A DNA stretch of 64,000 nucleotides, from contig DVGZ01000026.1 of the NCBI GenBank assembly GCA_018712435.1, positions 1 through 64,000 of the forward strand, given 5' to 3'. Position 1 is the first letter of the stretch; each line of letters opens with the position of its first letter. Position numbers and translations under genes: made by a program. Positions 18,251-29,749 of this stretch are shown here, in pieces. This DNA comes from Candidatus Caccousia avicola. GTDB lineage: Bacteria; Bacillota; Clostridia; Oscillospirales; Acutalibacteraceae. The notes beneath the pieces are model-generated. The model was given only the letters and a program-made list of their open reading frames with translations, was not told the DNA's origin and ran no database searches.

Positions 18251-19753
18251 ATGATGACAGAGACACAATACAGCCTTTGCCCGGAGAAGGTGCAGAGCTT
18301 TGCGAACCACGCGGATTACTGCGTTGGCACAGGCCGCATGGGTCTTGCCCTGCACCGGGAATATTTGGAGCAGCTCAGGCTGGTGCAGAAGGAAATCGGA
18401 TTTTCCTATATTCGCGGCCACGGCCTGTTCTGTGACGACATGGCCATTTACCAGGAATACAAAAACGAAAAGGGCGAAATCTGCCCGGAATACAATTTCA
18501 CCTATCTGGATCGCGTGATGGACAGCTATCTTGAGGTGGGGATCCGCCCCTTCCTGGAGCTGGGCTTCATGCCGGAAAAGATGGCGTCGGGCGATCAGAC
18601 GGTCTTTTATTGGAAAGGAAACGTCACGCCGCCCAAAACCTACGAAGCGTGGCGCGCGCTGGTGCAGGCTCTTCTGCGCCATCTGCTCGAGCGCTACGGG
18701 GAGGACGTTCTCTCCTGGCCGATTGAGGTCTGGAACGAGCCGAATCTTCCCGGCTTCTGGAAGGACGCGGATAAGCAGGAGTATTTCCGCCTGTTCGCGG
18801 AGACTCTCGCCGCCGTGAAAGAGGTGGATTCTCGTTTCCGCGTGGGCGGCCCCGCCATCTGCGGCGTGCAGGACGTCGAGTGGATGCAGGATTTCATGGA
18901 ATACTGCCATCAGAACGCTCTCCCGCTCGATTTCGTGACCCGCCATTTCTACACGTTTGACACACCGGACGAGGACGGGCATTACAGCTACGGCGCGCTG
19001 CGCGATCCCGACGAAAGCCTGATGGAGCTGGATCGCTCCCGCGCGATCATCGACAGCTTTCCGGAATACCGGGGCCTGCCGATGCACATCACCGAGTTCA
19101 ATACCTCCTACCGCCCGGACAGCCCCGTACACGACACGACCCGCAACGCGGCTTACGTCGCGCGGCTTCTGGCCAGGCTGGGAGAGGTAAACGATTCCTA
19201 TTCCTACTGGACGTTTGGAGATGTGTTCGAGGAGATGGGGGTTCCCTTCACCCCGTTCCACGGCGGCTTCGGCCTGGTGGCGAACGGCGGGATTCCCAAG
19301 CCGACGTTCTGGACGTTCGCGTTCTTCAAGAAATTGCAGGGCGATTGCCTCCTGCGCTCGAAGGAAACGGTCGCGGTGCGCCGGAAGGATGGCTCCTTTG
19401 CCGGTGCGGCGTGGAATCTCGGCCAGGAGACAGGCGGGGAAACCATGCTGCGTTTTACCCTGCCCGCGCAGGGAGAATGGTGCCTGCTGACCCGCACGGT
19501 GGACGAGAACCACGCCAACCCGCTCAAGGTTTGGCACGACATGGGAGAGCCCGCTCAGCTTTCCGCGGAGCAGACCAAGCTTTTGCAGGAAAGCGCCGTC
19601 CCGCTGGTGCACACGGAACGTCTCTGCGCGGCGAATGGGGAGCTTTGCTTCTCCCTGATGCTCCAGAAGGATTCCGTCGTTTCGTTTGAGCTGGTTCCCG
19701 TCAGCGGGCGCAGCGATCGCGGCTATTCCTATGAGCGGGCCGTGCGGGGATAA
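18251..19753 (+). CDS. GH39 beta-xylosidase
   Basis: IGFSYIRGHGLFCDDM, IEVWNEPNLPGFW acid/base, MHITEFNTSY nucleophile. Confidence 0.92.
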   Translation: MMTETQYSLCPEKVQSFANHADYCVGTGRMGLALHREYLEQLRLVQKEIGFSYIRGHGLFCDDMAIYQEYKNEKGEICPEYNFTYLDRVMDSYLEVGIRPFLELGFMPEKMASGDQTVFYWKGNVTPPKTYEAWRALVQALLRHLLERYGEDVLSWPIEVWNEPNLPGFWKDADKQEYFRLFAETLAAVKEVDSRFRVGGPAICGVQDVEWMQDFMEYCHQNALPLDFVTRHFYTFDTPDEDGHYSYGALRDPDESLMELDRSRAIIDSFPEYRGLPMHITEFNTSYRPDSPVHDTTRNAAYVARLLARLGEVNDSYSYWTFGDVFEEMGVPFTPFHGGFGLVANGGIPKPTFWTFAFFKKLQGDCLLRSKETVAVRRKDGSFAGAAWNLGQETGGETMLRFTLPAQGEWCLLTRTVDENHANPLKVWHDMGEPAQLSAEQTKLLQESAVPLVHTERLCAANGELCFSLMLQKDSVVSFELVPVSGRSDRGYSYERAVRG

Positions 19754-19774
19754 CAGAAAAGGAGAGGTGCTTTC

Positions 19775-21196
19775 ATGAAAAAGCAGGCGTTCAACCCCTA
19801 TCTGCCGTCCTGGGAATACATCCCCGACGGCGAGCCGTATGTGTTTGACGGCCGGGTGTATGTATACGGTTCCCACGACTTTTTCCGTGGAAACGCGTAC
19901 TGTCTGGGAGACTATGTGTGCTGGTCCGCCCCGGAGACGGATTTGGGAAACTGGCGGTGCGAGGGGACGATCTATCGGAAAACGCAGGATCCCGCGAACC
20001 CGGACGGCAGCATGTGCCTGTATGCGCCGGACGTAACCCGTGGGCCGGATGGCCGGTATTACCTGTACTATGTGCTCGATAAGCTTCCTGTTGTCTCGGT
20101 GGCGGTCTGCGACCGGCCGTCGGGGCAGTATGAGTTTTACGGGTATGTGCATTATCCCGACGGGACGCGTCTGGGAGAGCGCGAGGGGGACGAGCCGCAG
20201 TTTGATCCCGGCGTGATGACGGAGGGAGAAAAAACCTATCTCTACACCGGTTTCTGCGCGGTGGGGGATGTATCCCGCACAGGACCGCACGGCGTGGTGC
20301 TTGGCCCCGACATGCTGACCATCGAGGAGGGACCGGTGCGGATCGCTCCCAGCCAGCCGTTCAGCGCGGGCAGTGGATTCGAGGGACATGAATTCTTCGA
20401 GGCTCCTTCCATTCGCAAGCGTGGGGATCTGTATTACTTCGTTTACTCCTCCGTTGTGATGTATGAGCTGTGCTATGCGGTCAGCCGTTCGCCCATGAGC
20501 GGGTTTACCTACGGCGGCGTCATTGTGGCCAACAACGATCTGCATATTGACAGCTATAAACCGGCGGAAAAACCCATGTTTTACGGCGGAAATAACCACG
20601 GAAGTATTGTGGAAATCGACGGAAAGTGGTATATTTTTTATCACCGGCATACGGATGGAACGAATTTCAGCCGCCAGGGCTGTGTGGAACCGATCGAGTT
20701 CCGGGAGGACGGATCCATTGTGCAGGCGGAAATGACCTCCTGCGGCGGCAACGGCGGCCCTCTGGAGGGGAAAGGGACGTATCCCGCTTACATTGCCTGC
20801 CAGCTTTTCACGGCGGGAGGGGAGGATCCGCTGACGACGGGAGCGCCCGGCGAATGGATGGACTGCCGCTTCCCGAAAATCACGCAGGATGGCCGCGATG
20901 GGGACGAGACTCCCGGCTATGTGGCAAATCTGCGCGCGGGGGCGAGTGCGGGCTTCCGGTATTTTGACTGCCGCGGCGTGCGCCGTGTGACCGTGCGGGT
21001 GCGCGGTTACTGCAAGGGCGCGTTCTGCGTGCGGACAGCCTGGAACGGCCCCGCGCTGGGCATGATCCCGGTGGACTTCTCCAATGTCTGGAAGGACTAC
21101 ACGGCGGAAATCGCGATCCCGGACGGCGTACAATCGCTCTATTTTACCTATGAAGGCCAGGGAGCGGCGAATCTCGCTTCCTTTACGCTGGAATAA
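19775..21196 (+). CDS. GH43 beta-xylosidase/alpha-L-arabinofuranosidase with C-terminal accessory domain
   Basis: GRVYVYGSHD, CLYAPDVTRGPDGRYYLYY, HEFFEAPSIRKRGDLYYFVYS. Confidence 0.88.
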   Translation: MKKQAFNPYLPSWEYIPDGEPYVFDGRVYVYGSHDFFRGNAYCLGDYVCWSAPETDLGNWRCEGTIYRKTQDPANPDGSMCLYAPDVTRGPDGRYYLYYVLDKLPVVSVAVCDRPSGQYEFYGYVHYPDGTRLGEREGDEPQFDPGVMTEGEKTYLYTGFCAVGDVSRTGPHGVVLGPDMLTIEEGPVRIAPSQPFSAGSGFEGHEFFEAPSIRKRGDLYYFVYSSVVMYELCYAVSRSPMSGFTYGGVIVANNDLHIDSYKPAEKPMFYGGNNHGSIVEIDGKWYIFYHRHTDGTNFSRQGCVEPIEFREDGSIVQAEMTSCGGNGGPLEGKGTYPAYIACQLFTAGGEDPLTTGAPGEWMDCRFPKITQDGRDGDETPGYVANLRAGASAGFRYFDCRGVRRVTVRVRGYCKGAFCVRTAWNGPALGMIPVDFSNVWKDYTAEIAIPDGVQSLYFTYEGQGAANLASFTLE

Positions 21197-21227
21197 CAAT
21201 CATAAGGCCGGTGACAGGAGGATAACA

Positions 21228-23342
21228 ATGATGAAAAGGGAAACGGCTCGAAGACTGGCAAAAGAGCTGGTCGCAAAGATGACGATTGAAGAGAAAGCGT
21301 CTCAGCTTCGCTTTCAGGCCCCTGCCATTCCAAGGCTGAACGTCCCCGCCTATAACTGGTGGAACGAAGCGCTTCACGGCGTGGCGCGTGCGGGTACGGC
21401 CACCGTGTTCCCGCAGGCGATCGGAATGGCCGCCATGTTTGACGAGGACTTTTTGAAGCAGATTGCCGAAGTCATCGCCACGGAGGCGCGCGCGAAATAC
21501 AATATGCAGTCGGAGCAGGAGGACCGCGATATCTACAAGGGATTGACGCTCTGGTCTCCGAACGTGAACATCTTCCGCGATCCCAGATGGGGACGCGGCC
21601 ATGAGACGTACGGCGAGGATCCGTATCTAACCTCCCGTCTCGGCGTTGCTTTCATCAAGGGGCTGCAGGGAGACGGGGAATACCTCAAAACGGCGGCCTG
21701 CGCCAAGCACTTTGCCGTGCACTCCGGACCGGAGGGCAAGCGCCATGAGTTTGATGCCCGCGTCGGCCAGAAGGATCTCTGGGAGACGTATCTGCCCGCT
21801 TTTGAGGCGGCGGTGAAGGAGGGCGGCGTGGAAGCCGTGATGGGCGCGTACAACCGCACCAACGGCGAGCCGTGCTGCGGCAGCAAAACGCTGCTCAAAG
21901 ACATCCTGCGCGACAAGTGGGGCTTTGAGGGACATGTGGTTTCCGACTGCTGGGCGATCTGCGATTTCCATCAAACACACCATGTGACCAGTACGCCCGC
22001 CGAGTCCGCGGCTCTGGCGTTGAAGAACGGCTGTGACGTGAACTGCGGCTCCATGTATGCGCATCTGCTTCAGGCGCTGCAGGAGGGCTTCATCACGGAG
22101 GAGCAGATCACCGAGGCGGCGGAGCGCCTGTTCACAACGCGGTACCTGCTCGGCATGTTTGACGATCAGTGCGAATACAACACGATCCCATATGAGGAGG
22201 CCGATTCTCCGGCTCACAACGAGGTGGCGCTGGAAGCGGCCCGCCGTTCGCTGGTGCTGCTCAAAAACGACGGCATTCTCCCGCTGTGCAAAGAGAAGCT
22301 GACCAAGGTGGCCGTCATCGGCCCGAACGCCGACAGCCGCCTGTCCCTGATTGGCAATTATTATGGAACGGCTTCCCAGCATGTGACCGTTCTGGAGGGC
22401 GTGCGTAAGGAGTTCGGCGACGGCGTGCGGATTCTTTACAGCGAGGGCAGCCATTTGTATAAGGACAAGGTGGAGGGCCTGGCTTTCGCGGATGACCGTC
22501 TGGCGGAGGCGAAGGCGTGCGCTGCCCACAGCGACGTGACCATTCTCTGCCTGGGACTGGATGAGACGCTGGAAGGCGAGCAGGGCGATACAGGAAATCT
22601 GAGTGCGTCCGGCGACAAGCTGGGGCTTGATCTTCCGCCGTGCCAGCAGAGACTGCTGGAGACCGTTGTTTCCGCCGGCAAGCCGGTGATTGTTGTGGTG
22701 CTGGCGGGCAGCGCGCTGGATCTGACCTACGCGCATGAGCACTGCGCTGCCGTGGTGCAGGCCTGGTATCCCGGCGCGCTGGGCGGTCTTGCGGTGGCGG
22801 AGCTGCTTCTCGGCAAGTTCAGCCCCTCCGGCCGTCTGCCTGTGACGTTCTACTCTCCGAAAAATCCGCTGCCTGACTTTGAGGATTACAGCATGAAGAA
22901 CCGTACCTACCGGTATCTGCATGAGGAGCCGCTGTATCCCTTTGGTTACGGCCTGTCCTATACGAAGTTTGCCTATGAGAGCATTCAGATGCCGGAGAAA
23001 ATCACGGCGGGCGAGAGCATGGATGTGACGGTTCGCCTGAAAAACGAGGGCGACCGCGAGGGCGCGGAGGTTGTGCAGCTCTATCTCTCCGGACGTCCGG
23101 GAGAAAACCAGCCGATCCGCAGCCTGTGCGGCTTTGCCCGCGTGGAGCTTGCCCCCGGCGAGGAGCGCGAAATCACCATCCATGTTCCCGATACCGCCAT
23201 GCTGACGGTGGCGGAGGATGGTTCCCGCGCGGTGCTGCCCGGCCATTACTGCGTGACGGCGGGCGGATCGCAGCTGGACAGCCGCAGCCTGGAGCTGACA
23301 AAGCGCGACGGCGTGTGTGCCTTCTTTGACGTGCAGGCCTGA
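21228..23342 (+). CDS. GH3 beta-glucosidase/beta-xylosidase
   Basis: YNWWNEALHGVARAG, NVNIFRDPRWGRGHETYGEDPYL, VVSDCWAI nucleophile, C-terminal FnIII-like. ATG 21228 behind AGGAGG. Confidence 0.95.
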   Translation: MMKRETARRLAKELVAKMTIEEKASQLRFQAPAIPRLNVPAYNWWNEALHGVARAGTATVFPQAIGMAAMFDEDFLKQIAEVIATEARAKYNMQSEQEDRDIYKGLTLWSPNVNIFRDPRWGRGHETYGEDPYLTSRLGVAFIKGLQGDGEYLKTAACAKHFAVHSGPEGKRHEFDARVGQKDLWETYLPAFEAAVKEGGVEAVMGAYNRTNGEPCCGSKTLLKDILRDKWGFEGHVVSDCWAICDFHQTHHVTSTPAESAALALKNGCDVNCGSMYAHLLQALQEGFITEEQITEAAERLFTTRYLLGMFDDQCEYNTIPYEEADSPAHNEVALEAARRSLVLLKNDGILPLCKEKLTKVAVIGPNADSRLSLIGNYYGTASQHVTVLEGVRKEFGDGVRILYSEGSHLYKDKVEGLAFADDRLAEAKACAAHSDVTILCLGLDETLEGEQGDTGNLSASGDKLGLDLPPCQQRLLETVVSAGKPVIVVVLAGSALDLTYAHEHCAAVVQAWYPGALGGLAVAELLLGKFSPSGRLPVTFYSPKNPLPDFEDYSMKNRTYRYLHEEPLYPFGYGLSYTKFAYESIQMPEKITAGESMDVTVRLKNEGDREGAEVVQLYLSGRPGENQPIRSLCGFARVELAPGEEREITIHVPDTAMLTVAEDGSRAVLPGHYCVTAGGSQLDSRSLELTKRDGVCAFFDVQA

Positions 23343-23347
23343 GAAGG

Positions 23348-23460
23348 GCTCAGCCTGGTGAATGGCGGCAACAGAATAGATACCGCCCTAATCGCGAGCG
23401 GTGAGGCAAAAGAAAAGGCCGGGCACAGGATGCGAAATGCGTCCAGGCTCAGCCTGGTGA
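23348..23460 (-). repeat. Intergenic element bounded by copies of the CCAGGCT(S)AGCCTGG palindrome
   Basis: GGCTCAGCCTGGTG at 23347-23360 and TGCGTCCAGGCTCAGCCTGGTGA at 23438-23460, the latter matching 1638-1660 in inverse orientation. Confidence 0.75.
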
Positions 23461-23481
23461 TAGACAGAAAGGAAAATAATC

Positions 23482-24960
<1,479 letters not shown>

Positions 24961-24975
24961 GCTTTCCTGTCATAC

Positions 24976-25022
24976 AAAAAGGATCGGCGAGGAGATTTTT
25001 ATTCTCCGCGCCGATCCTTTTT
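24976..25022. terminator. Bidirectional intrinsic terminator at end of xylan locus
   Basis: AAAAAGGATCGGCGaGGAGA..TTCTCCGCGCCGATCCTTTTT. Confidence 0.9.
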
Positions 25023-25059
25023 ATGTTGACGGAAACCGCATGCACGCGGCGTATCGTCT

Positions 25060-25788
25060 TTATTTTGCCTGCTGTAAGGCCGCGCCCACATCGGAGCGGA
25101 ATGCGTCCCAGGCGTCCGGATGGTCGACAAAGTAGAGCGGACACTCCTTCCCGGTCACGTCGTAATGACGGATCAGGTGGGTTTCATCGAGATCCAGCGT
25201 TTCGCAGAGCCAGGCGCACAGCTTGACAAGGGATTGGTAGGATGCGTCGGTGAATTGCCCCGTTTCGTCCGGGTGGCAGACCTCAATGGAAATGGTGTCG
25301 CGGTTGCGCTCGTTGGTCGCGGCCGATTTCTCATCGAGCGGGACGCACTGGATGATTTCCCCGTCCAGCCCGATCAGAAAATGAGCGTTGACCTCCGTGG
25401 CGGGATCGTTGAAATAATTCCGGTTTCCCTCCGCGCTGGTACCGGGGTTTCCCACATAATGAACGGCGATGTCGTTGACATGCTCCAGCGCCTGGCCGCT
25501 GCGGCTTCCGCCGAGATCCAGAAGCTCCTGGTCAATCCATTCCGGGATTTCGATGGAGGAAAGGTCCTGTGATTTCGTTGTGGGCAGCATCGGAAGGCGG
25601 GGAGTTTCGGTGCCGCCGGAGGTTAGCCAGGGGATCACGAGGGAAAGCACCGCGACCAGAAACAGCAGCGTGATTCCCATACTGGCGAGAATGATCAAAC
25701 GGTTTCGCCGTCTGCGCCGCCGCAGCTCCAGACGGCTTGGCCGTGGCTCCCATTCTTCCTGTGACAGATGACGATATGGAACTGACAT
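25060..25788 (-). CDS. Membrane-anchored N-acetylmuramoyl-L-alanine amidase (amidase_2/PGRP type)
   Basis: N-terminal TM; NDIAVHYVGNPGTSAEGNRNYF, NERNRDTISIEVCHPDETGQF, HLIRHYDVTGKECPLYF. Confidence 0.87.
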   Translation of the reverse strand: MSVPYRHLSQEEWEPRPSRLELRRRRRRNRLIILASMGITLLFLVAVLSLVIPWLTSGGTETPRLPMLPTTKSQDLSSIEIPEWIDQELLDLGGSRSGQALEHVNDIAVHYVGNPGTSAEGNRNYFNDPATEVNAHFLIGLDGEIIQCVPLDEKSAATNERNRDTISIEVCHPDETGQFTDASYQSLVKLCAWLCETLDLDETHLIRHYDVTGKECPLYFVDHPDAWDAFRSDVGAALQQAK

Positions 25789-26005
25789 GGTGAATTCCTC
25801 CCAGACGCCGCCCTGAGACTTGTTTGAGTCCTTGGACAAACGTTTCTCTTCTCTTACTATAGAACGGTTCTTCGGATGAAAAGGTTGCATTCTGTCGAAA
25901 AAAACGGATCGTCTTGTCTTTCGTTGACAAACCGCCGCCATACTCGTATAATCAAAACAGATTGATTATGGAGTGCGCCGGTCGGCGCGGAAAGGCGTGA
26001 AGGAA

Positions 26006-26851
26006 ATGAGTGCAGGATGCAGCCACGATTGTGAGCATTGCAGCGAAAATTGCGGGGAGCGTAAAATGAACCCCGAGGACTTTTTGGAAAAGCCCCATGA
26101 GATGAGCAGCATCAAAAAGGTGATCGGTGTGGTCAGCGGCAAGGGCGGCGTCGGCAAGAGCCTGGTGACGTCCCTGATGGCGGTGGAGATGAACCGCCGC
26201 GGCGCGCATTCGGCCATTCTGGACGCGGATGTGACGGGCCCCTCCATCCCAAAGGCGTTCGGCCTGCACCAGCGGGCGATGGGCAGCGAGCTGGGACTTC
26301 TGCCGGTCAAGACGAAATCCGGGATCGACGTGATGTCCGTGAACCTGCTGCTGGACGACGAGTGCGCGCCGGTGGTATGGCGCGGCCCGATCATTGCCAA
26401 TACGGTCAAGCAGTTCTGGACGGATGTCATCTGGAACGATGTGGATTACATGTTTGTGGACATGCCTCCCGGAACGGGCGACGTGCCGCTTACCGTGTTC
26501 CAAAGCATCCCGCTCGACGGTATTCTCATTGTGACCTCGCCGCAGGAGCTGGTTGCGATGATCGTTTCCAAGGCTGTGACCATGGCGCAGATGATGAACG
26601 TGCCGATCCTTGGCATTGTGGAAAATATGAGCTATGTCAAGTGCCCCGACTGCGGACGCGAGATCCGCGTGTTCGGCGAAAGCCATGTGGAGGAGATTGC
26701 CGCACGCTATGGCTTGAAGCTGCTCAGCCGTCTGCCGATGGATCCCGAGGTCGCGAAGAACTGCGATGCGGGTCTTGTGGAGCTTTGCCACACAGACGCT
26801 TTGAGCCAGGCCGCCGACGCTGTGGAGGCCCTGCCGGTCAAAGAGAAATAA
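26006..26851 (+). CDS. Mrp/NBP35-family P-loop ATPase (Fe-S carrier)
   Basis: N-terminal Cys cluster CSHDCEHCSENC; VVSGKGGVGKSLVTSLMA; MPPGTGDVPLTVFQ; YVKCPDCG. Confidence 0.93.
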   Translation: MSAGCSHDCEHCSENCGERKMNPEDFLEKPHEMSSIKKVIGVVSGKGGVGKSLVTSLMAVEMNRRGAHSAILDADVTGPSIPKAFGLHQRAMGSELGLLPVKTKSGIDVMSVNLLLDDECAPVVWRGPIIANTVKQFWTDVIWNDVDYMFVDMPPGTGDVPLTVFQSIPLDGILIVTSPQELVAMIVSKAVTMAQMMNVPILGIVENMSYVKCPDCGREIRVFGESHVEEIAARYGLKLLSRLPMDPEVAKNCDAGLVELCHTDALSQAADAVEALPVKEK

Positions 26852-26861
26852 AAATGCGCTG

Positions 26862-26903
26862 AAAGCCGCCGGATCCCGTCTGGGAAACCGGCGGCTTTTT
26901 TGT
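26862..26903. terminator. Intrinsic terminator
   Basis: AAAGCCGCCGG...CCGGCGGCTTTTTT. Confidence 0.85.
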
Positions 26904-26936
26904 ATGCTGCGCCATCTGAAAGGATGTGGTGTTGCC

Positions 26937-29012
26937 TTAGGGAAGGATACAGCGCCCCAAGCGGGAGCCCAGCCGGGAAAACAGTTCGTTTGTGATGGTT
27001 CCGCAGCGTCCGGCCAGCTCCTCCGCTGAGATGCGTTCTTCACCGTCACGCCCGATGAGCGTCACAATCTCGCCGCCGTGCGTTTCTCCCGCGTCCGTCG
27101 CGTCGATCAAAAGCTGGTCCATGCAGAGCCGCCCCACGACGGGGACGCGCTTTCCGTGCAGAAGAACCTCCCCGCCCCGCGCCGCCAGATTGCGCGGAAG
27201 GCCGTCCGCGTAGCCGATGGAGACGGTGGCCAAAACGGTGGGGCGCATGGCTTCGAACGCCAGGCCGTACCCGGCGCGTTCCCCTGTTTCCAGGCGGCGA
27301 ACGGAGACAATCCGGGCGCGCAAAGAGAGCACGGGGCGAAGCCCGCAGCTTTCGTCCCGCTCCTCCTGCGTTTCCCATGCCCCGAACAGCGCCAGTCCCG
27401 CGCGCACATGAGAGCAGGGCTGAGGAGAAAAGCGAAGGATTCCCGCGCTGGCCAGCAGATGCGTGTCCCCCACGGGACAGCCGCAGGAACGCAGAATGGA
27501 TACCAGCTGCAAGAAAGCGTTTGTCTGCATCTGTGCAAAGCTTTTTTCCTCCGGAGAGCGTCCGTTTGCGGTGCAAAGGTGGGAGAAAATGCCTGTAAAG
27601 CGCAGGTAGGGCAGGCGGTAAATGCGCCGGAACGCGGCAACCTCCTCCACGGGAATGCCAATCCGGTGCATTCCCGTGTCAACCGCCACATGAACGGCTA
27701 CGCGCCTGCCCTGTGCGGCGAGCTGGCGGGCATAGGGTTCATCCATCACCGCCTGCGTCAGACGCCAACGGACGAGCAGATCCGCCTCCTCGGGCGGGGT
27801 GAAGCCGAGAATCAGGATGGTTCCCCGGACAGCGGCACGCCGCAGGGCGATGCCCTCCTCCAGCGTGGCGACGGCAAACGCTCGCACGCCGCAGCGGCGC
27901 AGAGTGCGGGCGCAGGGGATGGCTCCGTGTCCGTAAGCGTCCGCCTTGATCACTGCCATCAGAGAACTGTGTGCTCCCGCTTTTCGCTGGAGCAGGAAGG
28001 TGTTGGAGCGCAGAGCGCGCAGATCGATTTCACACCACGCGCGGCCGGTTTCCGAGGGGCGGCGGGGCAGGAAAAGAACGGCGCTCAGCGAGATCGCCGC
28101 ACTGAGCAGCAGCACGGCAAGAAAATGTCCCAGACTGTTCCTCACCAGAACGGCTTCCAGACCCAGCACTTCCGCGGCTCCGCGCACCAGTACAATGCAC
28201 CAGGGGTGCACCACATAAAACACGGCGGAGAAACGGCGGGCGTCCCGATTTTGTCCGCTGTTCCGGCTGAGAAGCAGCGAGAAAAGGAACAGGGAACAGA
28301 ATGGCAAAAGCAGATACATGCTGTCATGGCGCTGCGCTTTGGCTGCATGCAGCAAAAAGGCTTCCGCGCTCATCGCCGCGAAGGAAAGCAGGAATCCCAC
28401 GAGACAGAGACGAGGATTCCGGCGCTTTGCGTAGGCTCCCAGCAGCAGAAAAAGAGGAGCGAAAAAGACGCCATTTCGGGTGTAGGCGGAAACGGAAAAC
28501 AGAATATCATAGCAGGCTTTCCCGAAGGGCAGGGAGGAGATAAGGCCATAATAGCTGTCTCCCCCCAGGCCGATCAGATAGAGGAGCCCCGCCGCCGTCA
28601 GTGCAAAGCGCGGGCCCCTGCGGCTCAGCAAAAAAGCCAGAAGGGAACCGAGCAGAACGGCGGGAAAGTACCAGAGATGATAAAAAGTGCCGTCAAACAG
28701 GATTCCCCGCACCATATTCTCCCAGCCGTTCAGATTGCGGGAATAGAGGTTCAGCGGCAGATAGAGCAGCATGGCAGCCAGATACAGCAGACCCGTTTTT
28801 TTGAGGAAATGCGGCAGGCTGCTCCATTCCGAGCGGGCAAGGAAATAGCCTGTCACCAGGAAAAAGAAGGGGACAGCCAGGCGGGCCAGTACGCGCGTGA
28901 GAAAGAAGTCGCCGTCCGCCGTGTACGTTGCCAGCGGGGAGGTATGAATCGCGGCCACCAGCACAGCGGCCACGATCCGGAACCGGTCCAGAGCGGGAGA
29001 TTTTGATCTCAT
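26937..29012 (-). CDS. vanT: VanT-type membrane serine/alanine racemase (acyltransferase-3-like membrane domain + PLP racemase domain)
   Basis: N-terminal RFRIVAAVLVAAIHTSPL and multi-TM; C-terminal WCEIDLRALRSN...VIKADAYGHG PLP lysine motif and SIGYADGLPRN. Confidence 0.92.
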   Translation of the reverse strand: MRSKSPALDRFRIVAAVLVAAIHTSPLATYTADGDFFLTRVLARLAVPFFFLVTGYFLARSEWSSLPHFLKKTGLLYLAAMLLYLPLNLYSRNLNGWENMVRGILFDGTFYHLWYFPAVLLGSLLAFLLSRRGPRFALTAAGLLYLIGLGGDSYYGLISSLPFGKACYDILFSVSAYTRNGVFFAPLFLLLGAYAKRRNPRLCLVGFLLSFAAMSAEAFLLHAAKAQRHDSMYLLLPFCSLFLFSLLLSRNSGQNRDARRFSAVFYVVHPWCIVLVRGAAEVLGLEAVLVRNSLGHFLAVLLLSAAISLSAVLFLPRRPSETGRAWCEIDLRALRSNTFLLQRKAGAHSSLMAVIKADAYGHGAIPCARTLRRCGVRAFAVATLEEGIALRRAAVRGTILILGFTPPEEADLLVRWRLTQAVMDEPYARQLAAQGRRVAVHVAVDTGMHRIGIPVEEVAAFRRIYRLPYLRFTGIFSHLCTANGRSPEEKSFAQMQTNAFLQLVSILRSCGCPVGDTHLLASAGILRFSPQPCSHVRAGLALFGAWETQEERDESCGLRPVLSLRARIVSVRRLETGERAGYGLAFEAMRPTVLATVSIGYADGLPRNLAARGGEVLLHGKRVPVVGRLCMDQLLIDATDAGETHGGEIVTLIGRDGEERISAEELAGRCGTITNELFSRLGSRLGRCILP

Positions 29013-29749
29013 GCGATCTCCTCCCGCACAGTGACCAGAAAGCCGCCGTCATTGTCCCCGGAGATGGAGAAACGCACGGCAAGGGGGAGCGTGACACCCT
29101 GTGCGCCGCAGACAATCCGGAAAATGCGGACGAAGCCGCCGCGATACGGAAAACGCAGGCCGTTTTCCCGGCGCAGAAGCTCCAGATATTCCTCCAGACA
29201 CAGACCGCGCTCCGTCATAATCTGTGCGTGCGGCGCGCCGACATAGCGGAAATGCCACGGTTCGCAGGCAATGCCGGTGACGCTCTCCTTTCCGGCCGGA
29301 TAGCGTTCGATCCAGCCAAAGAGGGGAGCCAGGCGGCGAAATTCTCCGCATATTCCGTCGCGCGGAAAGTGGGGGCGGATGAAATCGATCGCCGGCGCGG
29401 CAGCCGCCAGATCAATCGCAAGCCCCGTCTCGTGCTCGCTGCATCCGGGCAGAGCGACATAGCTCCGCGTAAAGACTTCACCGTTTTCCCGCAGGGAGTC
29501 GTCCCAGATCTGCGTCTGCTCTTCGCGGCTCCTCCACCCGGAAACAGCGGTGATGCTCCCCATCGCTCCCGCCGCCCGCACACAGGCGGTCAGCATTCTG
29601 GCGGCGTGCCGCTCCAAAAGAACGTCCTCGCAGCCGGGCAGGGCGGGGACAAGGCGCGGCGCTGTGCCGGCGGGGAGAGGGTGGGACGCGTTGACAAGGA
29701 TCAAAGGCCCGTGTGCGGAATCCTCCCGCGTATATACCTGCGCCCTCAT
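29009..29749 (-). CDS. vanXY: VanY/VanXY-family D,D-peptidase
   Basis: SGWRSREEQTQIWDDSL, SEHETGLAIDL, ACEPWHFRYVG metallopeptidase motifs; 4-bp overlaps with both neighbours. Confidence 0.88.
   Translation of the reverse strand: MRAQVYTREDSAHGPLILVNASHPLPAGTAPRLVPALPGCEDVLLERHAARMLTACVRAAGAMGSITAVSGWRSREEQTQIWDDSLRENGEVFTRSYVALPGCSEHETGLAIDLAAAAPAIDFIRPHFPRDGICGEFRRLAPLFGWIERYPAGKESVTGIACEPWHFRYVGAPHAQIMTERGLCLEEYLELLRRENGLRFPYRGGFVRIFRIVCGAQGVTLPLAVRFSISGDNDGGFLVTVREEIA

Noticed and set aside
18215-21199. 994-aa minus-strand ORF
   Set aside because: Antisense to GH39 and GH43 genes; no recognisable family
21084-21227. Upstream extension of the GH3 ORF
   Set aside because: Out-of-frame overlap with the GH43 3' end; a good SD and ATG at 21228 define the start
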